DNA of 64,000 bases from Phytoseiulus persimilis (taxonomy: Eukaryota > Arthropoda > Arachnida > Mesostigmata > Phytoseiidae). Positions 56,425 to 64,000 of this stretch are shown piece by piece. The stretch covers positions 7,012,775 to 7,076,774 of the forward strand of contig CM075104.1 in NCBI GenBank assembly GCA_037576195.1, read 5' to 3'. The position numbers and the translations under genes are program-made. Every line of letters starts with the position of its first letter. Positions within the stretch are counted from its first letter, which is position 1. Below the pieces are notes generated by a model that searched no databases, was not told where the DNA came from, and saw only the letters and a list, made by a program, of their open reading frames with translations.

Positions 56425-56452
56425 CCCCCCCCCCCCCCCCCTGAATTCAGTC
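56425..56452 (+). promoter_or_regulatory. Poly-C tract and TCAGTC initiator-like site
   Basis: 17 C (56425-56441), then TCAGTC (56447-56452). Confidence 0.4.
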
Positions 56453-56588
56453 CGAAATCAGAGAGAGAGGATGAGAGGGTCAGATGAGAGAGACGAAGGA
56501 GGAGCCAGGTTCTGATTTAAAACAGGTCGCCGAGGTTCACTCGTTATTCATTCTGCATCGATTCAACAAAGTCGGAGATCCTACAAAC

Positions 56589-57083
56589 ATGCAGTGCTCT
56601 CAACTCTCCCCAAACGCCCAGAGCACCTCTTCTTCGTTGTCGCCATTCGCGGAGGAGTTCATCCCGAGCGAATCGTCCCGCAGTACTCCGGATTCCTTCA
56701 CGGAGGGTTCCGCTGAAGGAGATCCCTCCAACTGCGATGTTGCGGATGGTGCAGAGGAGCTGGCGGAAGAAGTGGCTGCGGAGGACTTCGCTGCCGAAAT
56801 GATGGAGGGCCTCAGAACCTTCATAACAAATGTGACGCTGTCACCGGAGTTCTTCGAGGCCGAGTTGCTACCGCTACAGGAAACACTCGGCCGATTCTTC
56901 ATCAACGGTGGCAGCGCCTATGAAGTGTTCAGCGTCATTGACGAGTATGATGCGAAGGTGGCGAAGTTCCGAGCTCTTGCTCCAAGACTCCGACAGATGG
57001 TGAGATCCTGTGTCAGGGCCTCCTCGAGCCCCCTCGCTTTGTATTACGTCGTCGAAATGGATCAATGGATCTGCTACTGCTGA
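56589..57083 (+). CDS. 164-residue protein of unknown family, copy 4
   Basis: Complete frame. It has Ala for Thr at residue 63 (EEVAAED) and ends -WICYC instead of -WIYYC. The upstream extension from the ATG at 56484 is open. Two silent differences lie in the otherwise invariant core. AATAAA is at 57153-57158. Confidence 0.5.
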   Translation: MQCSQLSPNAQSTSSSLSPFAEEFIPSESSRSTPDSFTEGSAEGDPSNCDVADGAEELAEEVAAEDFAAEMMEGLRTFITNVTLSPEFFEAELLPLQETLGRFFINGGSAYEVFSVIDEYDAKVAKFRALAPRLRQMVRSCVRASSSPLALYYVVEMDQWICYC

Positions 57084-57159
57084 AGCGGCCCACCAGCGTA
57101 TTTCCACACCAGATTTCCAGTGTATATATTGTATGTTGAGTGTTGCAGCTCCAATAAAT

Positions 57160-58198
57160 TCCCTTTTCATCGTTACCTCATGTTTGAGAGATTCTTTTAA
57201 CACAAGGTTCGCAAATGAGGTTTGGACTGGCCTTCCAGAAACAAGCGAACATCCGGATCCGAGCTAGATCGATCATGCTGAGCTCATGTCCGACTCCCAG
57301 GAGCCGAGAACAGCAGTATGCGATATTTGGAGTTGATCAGGAACCGGAACTCGAGCTCAGACCATCGACAGTATGAAGGGTTCTGAACCGAGAGAAACAC
57401 GCCGATTTCGGGCCCGTTTGCAAGAGCTTGAAAGGGAACGGGATGTCTTTCGAGAGCGTTTAGTTCAGAGCAGCGCTGCGTAATTGAGCGGACGATGCAA
57501 TTCGAGGCTGGAAGTCAATCGCGGACTCCGTTGTCTCGCTCTCTCCGTGCGAGGAATGCATGTTCTTGAACACTCGTGCCGATTGGATCGATCTTTCACC
57601 CGTGGGACAATATCCCCCATCGGAACGCGTCGTGGTGTCTTGTATTTGACTCTGTCCGGCTTCACTTGGAACGAGCCCACCCTTCATCCAGCGAGGAATT
57701 CATCCACCCAATATGGACTCATGATATCCCGATGATCGGCCAAGGTTCTTGAGCCCAGGAACCGGTCCGGTGTGATGAGCTCCGGATTCTACATAATCAG
57801 CCACTCAAAACCCTCTTGTGGGACGAGGAGGGCATGTGCGGGGGTGACCAAGTAGAGGATGTTGGTGCACAAAACGGCAGCAGAGGGTCCAAAAGAGCCG
57901 AGCCTGGGATCAGGCGCGATGGCGCTCGACGGCAGGACGATTCGCAGTCAGTAAGAAAGCATGATTTTGGAGTCGAGCTGGGTCTGTAAGGTCGGTCCAA
58001 GACTGCCCGTCAGAGTCCCCTCGACGTCTCTGGATTCAGGATTCCAACATTCCTTCTCACTCAGCCGTTAAGAAATGCGAGGAACTCATTTACTCGATTT
58101 GAAGTCATGCGAAGGCGGAGAAGATGAACCCGCTCTTGGTCGAGCGAGAGATTGATTCATTCTAACTGAACTCATGACTTCCTGATGGATGAGCATGC
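57160..58198. other. Array spacer, first subtype
   Basis: Contains the 36-codon ORF (57373-57483) and a single copy of the 26-nt marker, like 10190-11191. Confidence 0.55.
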
Positions 58199-58684
58199 GT
58201 GATTCTCGACCTCAGAAACCGCCGTATCTATGAGATCAGCGCCGAATCTTCACAGAACGGGCTCCAGAAAAATAGTTACTCGGAGTTGGAGTTTGATCGG
58301 CGCTTCGGTCCCTGGGATGCAGATTCGCTCTCACAGAGTGCTCGGGCTGGAATGGAGTCTACGCAATCAAATATGAGCCCTGGGCAGGAAGGCCTCAACT
58401 CACTTGACGCAGCTCACCTGGCAGACGGAAAGTCATGCTCAAGATGCTTCAGGCCAGGACACCTCAGTCGCGTTTGCCGATCGGCCATCAACGAAACTGG
58501 CAATAGAAGCATTTGGCGCCGGCACGACGCAAAAAAGAACCACGACACGAGATCAAAGAGACGAATATGGTCGATTAATCGGGAACAGGACGAGGACTCC
58601 TCCGACACAGACAGCGAAGATTTCAGTATCAACGGTATACGAATAGCAAGCATTGACAAACACCAGCGGGGAAGGAAATCCTGA
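58199..58684 (+). pseudogene. Chimeric ORF: spacer module fused to gag zinc knuckle
   Basis: Same fusion as at 11192-11677: the DLRNRR and FDRRFGPWDAD module, then CSRCFRPGHLSRVC and the gag tail. Unlike in A1, the protease follows directly, so this is the form from which the A1 patch probably came. No ATG at the left end. Confidence 0.6.
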
Positions 58685-60196
58685 GCATCGCTTCCCAGAA
58701 AGTACGGTGCGTACTGGATACAGGGGCTGATGTCAGTGGATTGCCACAAGAATTCATCGACCACCGAAGAAAGCAAAGAACACCGATAGCGGCGAACCGG
58801 GTCGAAACCAGGCTGCTCTCGTACTTCGGGGAGGCTTACGACTTTCGCCAGACGGTGAACCTTCCGCTGTCTCACAAAAGCATCAATGAGGTCGAGAAAT
58901 TTTACATAGTGGACGGACCTGTGGCGCCCACAATCTGTGGAGACACGGCAGAGACGTTGGGCATAGTCAAAAGAGTGCGAGCCTTAACCGAGGATGCGGG
59001 AACATTGGAACACTGGAGAAACAGATTTCCGGCAGCCGTCAACGGAATCGGCAACATAAAAAACTTCAAGTCCAGCATTCAACTGAAAGACGACTACAGA
59101 CCCGTGATAAGCCCGTGTCGTCCTATACCGGTCAAGTACGAGGAAGCACCAAAGAAGGAACCTGAACGAATGATCGACAAGGGAGTTATTCGGCCAGTGG
59201 AACAACACTCGGAGTTCGTTCCAAACCTTACCATCACCCAGAAGGCCAACGGAAAAATTCGGGTTTGCCTTGATCCGACGCACCCGAACAAAGCCATACA
59301 GAGAGGTCCACATCCTACGAAGCGACTCGATCAGATCTCATCGAAACTCTCCGGCGCGAGATACTTCTCAACACTCGATGCGTATGAAGGATTTTGGCAA
59401 GTACAGCTGGACGAAAAAGCCACACTTATGTACATTCACCAGCCCCTTGGGAAGATTAAGATTCCTAAAAATGCCTTACGACATCGTTTGTGCTTCGGAC
59501 GTCTTCCAACGCCTAACAGACGAGCTGTTTGCAAACTTGGAGGGCGCCAGTGCAGTGGTTGACGATATCCTAATTTGGGGCTCCACCAAAGAGGAACACG
59601 ATTGTCGACTTGAGAAGGTCCGACAACGTTGCGTTGAAGCCGGTATGGTGCTGAATCGGGCCAAGTGTAAAATTGTTCGGAATTCAGTCAAATACTTCGG
59701 CCACACAATCTGCCAAAATGGGCTCGGCCTGGACCCACAGCGGGTTCAGGACATCAGCGACGTGAAAACTCCCAAAACCGTCAAAGATGTCCAGAAATTC
59801 CTTGGCATGCTGAACTTCATTGCCGGCTTCATTACCAATCTGTCTTCGCAATTGGCATCGCTAAGGCAACTCCTAAACAAAGATGTGATTTTCACGTGGG
59901 AGCCACATCATGAGCAGGCTTTCGAGCAACTCAAAGGCATGCTCATGAAGGCGCCGATTCTGAAGTTTTTCGACCCTACGGAACCGATCACGTTATCAGT
60001 GGATGCATCTCATTACGGCCTCGGGGCTCGGAATGACTTCTCAAGTGTCGAATCATATCAATCGTCTCCTGATGAGCCCGGATGGGGGATCTGGAGAGCT
60101 GTTTCCACTTCCTTGAAGACTCGTGACAGCACCATGTCGGCGCGCATGCGCCCACCGAATCACCTTCCGATCGCAACAACGAAGAACTCACCGTAA
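58685..60196 (+). pseudogene. Gypsy protease-RT-RNase H pseudogene, copy 3
   Basis: As at 31305-32816: protease LDTGADVSGLP, RT with LDAYEGFWQV, the shared frame change near 59427, the VVDDIL box (about 59558) and the RNase H start. It differs from the 31 kb and 54 kb copies by several substitutions in the RT N-terminal part (for example EAPKKEPERM and RPVEQHSEFV). Confidence 0.85.
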
Positions 60197-60315
60197 GAGC
60201 TCTTCATGCAGTTAAAGTGGCTGGAAAACATCAGTTCGAATTCTCCACAGCTCCACGCTCATAGTATTGTGGGAACGCAAAAGGATCGGACAGATGATCC
60301 GGTCGTTTCGGGTAG

Positions 60316-60341
60316 CCCCCCCCCCCCCCCTGAGTTCAGTC
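60316..60341 (+). promoter_or_regulatory. Poly-C tract and TCAGTC initiator-like site
   Basis: 15 C, then TCAGTC (60336-60341). Confidence 0.4.
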
Positions 60342-60477
60342 CGGAATCAGAGAGTGAGGATGAGAGGGTCAGATGAGAGAGACGAAGGAGGAGCCAGGTT
60401 CTGCTTTAAAACGGGTCGCCGAGGTTCACTCGTTATTCATTCTGCATCGATCGAACAAAGTCGGAGATCCTACAAAC

Positions 60478-60972
60478 ATGCAGTGCTCTCAACTCTTCCC
60501 AAACGCCCAGAGCACCTCTTCTTCGTTGTCGCCATACGCGGAGGAGTTCATCCCGAGCGAATCGTCCCGCAGTACTCCGGATTCCTTCACGGAGGGTTCC
60601 GCTGAAGGAGATCCCTCCAACTGGGATGTTGCGGATGGTGCAGAGGAGCTGGCAGAAGAAGTGACCGCGGAGGACTTCGCTGCCCAAATGATGGAGGGCC
60701 TCAGAACCTTCATCACAAATGTGACGCTGTCACCGGAGTTCTTCGAGGCCGAGTTGCTACCGCTACAGGAAACACTCGGCCGATTCTTTATCAACGGTGG
60801 CAGCGCCTATGAAGTGTTCAGCGTCATTGACGAGTATGATGCGAAGGTGGCGAAGTTCCGAGCTCTTGCTCCAAGACTCCGACAGATGGTGAGATCCTGT
60901 GTCAGGGCCTCCTCGAGCCCCCTCGCTTTGTATTACGTGGTCGAAATGGATCAATGGATCTACTACTGCTGA
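60478..60972 (+). CDS. 164-residue protein of unknown family, copy 5
   Basis: Complete frame of the same subtype as 33097 (Phe 7, Tyr 20, Trp 49), plus Gln for Glu in FAAQMMEGL. The upstream extension from 60373 is open. AATAAA is at 61043-61048. Confidence 0.5.
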   Translation: MQCSQLFPNAQSTSSSLSPYAEEFIPSESSRSTPDSFTEGSAEGDPSNWDVADGAEELAEEVTAEDFAAQMMEGLRTFITNVTLSPEFFEAELLPLQETLGRFFINGGSAYEVFSVIDEYDAKVAKFRALAPRLRQMVRSCVRASSSPLALYYVVEMDQWIYYC

Positions 60973-61048
60973 AGCGGCCCACCAGCGTATTTCCACACCG
61001 GATTTTCCAGTGTATATATTGTATGTTGAGTGTTGCAGCTCCAATAAA

Positions 61049-62112
61049 TTCCCTCCATCGTTACCTCATGTTTGAGATATTCTTTTAACACAAGGTTCGC
61101 AAATGAGGTTTGGACTGGCCTTCCAGAAACAAGCGAACATCCGGATTCGAGCTAGATCGATCATGCTGAGCTCATGTCCGACTCCCAGGAGCCGAGAACA
61201 GCAGTATGCGATATTTGGAGTTGATCAGGAACCGGAACTCGAGCTCAGACGATCGACAGTATGAAGGGTTCTGAACCGAGAGAAGCAAGCCGATTTCGGG
61301 CCCGTTTGCCAGAGCTTGAAAGGGAACAGGATGTCTGTCGAGAGCGTTTAGTTCAGAGCAGCGCTGCGTAATTGAGCGGACGATGCAATTCGAGGTTGGA
61401 AGTCAATCGCGGACTCCGTTGTCTCGCTCTCTCCGTGCGAGGAATGCATGTTCTTGAACACTCGTGCCTATTAGATCGATCTTTCACCCGTGGGACAATA
61501 TCCCCCATCGGAACGCGTCGTGGTGTCTTGTATTTGACTCTGTCCGGCTTCACTTGGAACGAGCCCGCCCTTCATCCAGCGAGGAATTCATCCACCCAAT
61601 ATGTTATCATGATTTCTCGATGATCGGCCAAGGTTCTTGAGCCCAGGAACCGGTCCGGTGTGATGAGCCCAGGAACCGGTCCGGTGTGATGAGCTCCGGA
61701 TTCTACATAATCAGCCACTCAAAACTCTCTTGTGGGACGAGGAGGGCATGCGTGGGGGTGACCACGTAGAGGATGTTGGTGCACAAAACGGCAGCAGAGG
61801 GTCCAAAAGAGCCGAGCCTGGGATCAGGCGCGATGGCGCTCGACGGCAGGACGATTCGCAGTCAGTAAGAAAGCATGATTTTGGAGTCGAGCTGGGTCTG
61901 TAAGGTCGGTCCAAGACTACCTGTCAGAGTCCCCTCGACGTCTCTGGATTCAGGATTTCAACATTCCTTCTCACTCAGCCGTTAAGAAATGCGATGAACT
62001 CATTTACTCGATTTGAAGTCATGCGAAGGCGAAGAAGATGAACTCGCTCTTGGTCGAGCGAGAGATTGATTCATTCTAACTGAACTCATGACTTCCTGAT
62101 GGATGAGCATGC
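61049..62112. other. Array spacer, third subtype
   Basis: Contains the 36-codon ORF (61261-61371) and the same marker duplication as at 34269 (about 61643-61696). Confidence 0.55.
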
Positions 62113-62598
62113 GTGATTCTCGACCTCAGAAACCGCCGTATCTATGAGATCAGCGCCGGATCTTCACAGAACGGGCACCAGAAAAATAGTTATTCGGAGT
62201 TGGAATTTGATCGGCGCTTCGGACCCTGGGGTGCAGATTCGCTCTCACAGAGTGCTCGGGCTGGAATGGAGTCTACGCAATCAAATATGAGCCCTGGGCA
62301 GGAAGGCCTCAACTCACTTGACGCAGCTCACCTGGCAGACGGAAAGTCATGCTCAAGATGCTTCAGGCCAGGACACCTCAGTCGCGTTTGCCGATCGGCC
62401 ATCAACGAAACTGGCAATAGAAGCATTTGGCGCCGGCACGACGCAAAAAAGAACCACGACACGAGATCAAAGAGACGAATATGGTCGATTAATCGGGAAC
62501 AGGACGAGGACTCCTCCGACACAGACAGCGAAGATTTCAGTATCAACGGTATACGAATAGCAAGCATTGACAAACACCAGCGGGGAAGGAAATCCTGA
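62113..62598 (+). pseudogene. Chimeric ORF: spacer module fused to gag zinc knuckle
   Basis: As at 58199-58684, with the third-subtype spacer variants (ISAGSSQNGHQ). Confidence 0.6.
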
Positions 62599-64000
62599 GC
62601 ATCGCTTCCCAGAAAGTACGGTGCGTACTGGATACAGGGGCTGATGTCAGTGGATTGCCACAAGAATTCATCGACCACCGAAGAAAGCAAAGAACACCGA
62701 TAGCGGCGAACCGGGTCGAAACCAGGCTGCTCTCGTACTTCGGGGAGGCTTACGACTTTCGCCAGACGGTGAACCTTCCGCTGTCTCACAAAAGCATCAA
62801 TGAGGTCGAGAAATTTTACATAGTGGACGGACCTGTGGCGCCCACAATCTGTGGAGACACGGCAGAGACGTTGGGCATAGTCAAAAGAGTGCGAGCCTTA
62901 ACCGAGGATGCGGGAACATTGGAACACTGGAGAAACAGATTTCCGGCAGCCGTCAACGGAATCGGCAACATAAAAAACTTCAAGTCCAGCATTCAACTGA
63001 AAGACGACTACAGACCCGTGATAAGCCCGTGTCGTCCTATACCGGTCAAGTACGAGGAAGCACCAAAGAAGGAACCTGAACGAATGATCGACAAGGGAGT
63101 TATTCGGCCAGTGGAACAACACTCGGAGTTCGTTCCAAACCTTACCATCACCCAGAAGGCCAACGGAAAAATTCGGGTTTGCCTTGATCCGACGCACCCG
63201 AACAAAGCCATACAGAGAGGTCCACATCCTACGAAGCGACTCGATCAGATCTCATCGAAACTCTCCGGCGCGAGATACTTCTCAACACTCGATGCGTATG
63301 AAGGATTTTGGCAAGTACAGCTGGACGAAAAAGCCACACTTATGTACATTCACCAGCCCCTTGGGAAGATTAAGATTCCTAAAAATGCCTTACGACATCG
63401 TTTGTGCTTCGGACGTCTTCCAACGCCTAACAGACGAGCTGTTTGCAAACTTGGAGGGCGCCAGTGCAGTGGTTGACGATATCCTAATTTGGGGCTCCAC
63501 CAAAGAGGAACACGATTGTCGACTTGAGAAGGTCCGACAACGTTGCGTTGAAGCCGGTATGGTGCTGAATCGGGCCAAGTGTAAAATTGTTCGGAATTCA
63601 GTCAAATACTTCGGCCACACAATCTGCCAAAATGGGCTCGGCCTGGACCCACAGCGGGTTCAGGACATCAGCGACGTGAAAACTCCCAAAACCGTCAAAG
63701 ATGTCCAGAAATTCCTTGGCATGCTGAACTTCATTGCCGGCTTCATTACCAATCTGTCTTCGCAATTGGCATCGCTAAGGCAACTCCTAAACAAAGATGT
63801 GATTTTCACGTGGGAGCCACATCATGAGCAGGCTTTCGAGCAACTCAAAGGCATGCTCATGAAGGCGCCGATTCTGAAGTTTTTCGACCCTACGGAACCG
63901 ATCACGTTATCAGTGGATGCATCTCATTACGGCCTCGGGGCTCGGAATGACTTCTCAAGTGTCGAATCATATCAATCGTCTCCTGATGAGCCCGGATGGG
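62599..64000 (+). pseudogene. Gypsy protease-RT pseudogene, truncated by the window edge
   Basis: As at 58685-60196: protease at about 62630, the first RT Asp near 63290, the shared frame change near 63341, the VVDDIL box near 63472, and RNase H beginning near 63905. The window ends inside the degraded tail. Confidence 0.85.

Larger units (their letters stand above)
33367..56858 (+). repeat. Long tandem unit A2 (about 23.5 kb)
   Basis: Collinear with A1. It lacks the MULE-like insertion, carries a 228-bp duplication in the Tigger remnant and a tandem LTR derivative, and ends with an E3 3' end in place of RT/RNase H. Confidence 0.85.
56859..60747 (+). repeat. Short tandem unit A3 (about 3.9 kb)
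   Basis: From 56859 to about 58736 it matches the start of A1 at a constant offset of about 47,007. It then continues into protease and RT instead of the long-unit contents. Confidence 0.85.
60748..64000 (+). repeat. Short tandem unit A4, cut by the window edge
   Basis: The start to about 62309 matches A2 from 33367. The rest matches A3 at an offset of 3,914. The array continues past the window. Confidence 0.85.

Overview
This is eukaryotic nuclear DNA, most probably from an arthropod. A mite or other chelicerate is my guess, but the window cannot settle that. The pointers are one intact gustatory-receptor-type gene (7tm_7 family), R1/I-like LINE remnants, Tigger/pogo and hAT (ZMYM1-like) transposase pseudogenes, and several Ty3/Gypsy LTR element remnants. 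I see no rRNA, tRNA, CRISPR or bacterial-type operon.

Region 1 (1-9852) is single-copy. It holds a near-palindromic foldback element (1059-2244) with 45-bp repeats in its loop, the receptor gene on the minus strand (2463-3674), an interspersed module with (GTTT)n (4652-4925), a large array of the same 45-bp repeat (5010-6450) with a decayed extension (6840-7260), and a LINE 3' half on the minus strand (8682-9852). The LINE is cut off abruptly inside its reverse transcriptase.

Region 2 (9853 to the right edge) is a mosaic tandem array. Two long units of about 23.5 kb (9853-33366, 33367-56858) are followed by two short units (56859-60747 and 60748 onward, about 3.9 kb) and the array runs off the window. 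Each long unit contains, in order: a 164-codon ORF module, a spacer with a 36-codon ORF, a PBS-like site, a Tigger pseudogene, a 136-codon ORF with a SUMO-interaction-like motif, a LINE fragment, a Gypsy RT fragment, a second 164-codon module, a hAT pseudogene interrupted by a MITE, a LINE endonuclease remnant, nested LTR insertions, and a Gypsy gag-pro-RT pseudogene. The short units keep only the 164-codon module, its spacer, and a fused zinc-knuckle/protease/RT remnant. Subtype markers indicate a roughly 47-kb higher-order period (10.4 kb matches 57.4 kb; 34 kb matches 61.4 kb).

The transposon ORFs are broken, mostly by lesions shared between copies, so they decayed before the array amplified. 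The exception is the unrecognised 164-codon ORF. All five full-length copies are open and each has the same poly-C tract, TCAGTC initiator-like site, good start context and AATAAA signal. It is the best candidate here for an undescribed functional gene family. The array also records events that can be read by comparing copies: a MULE-like insertion with a clean empty site, three stages of nested LTR insertion at ATAT targets, and an LTR-mediated tandem expansion of an internally deleted retrotransposon.
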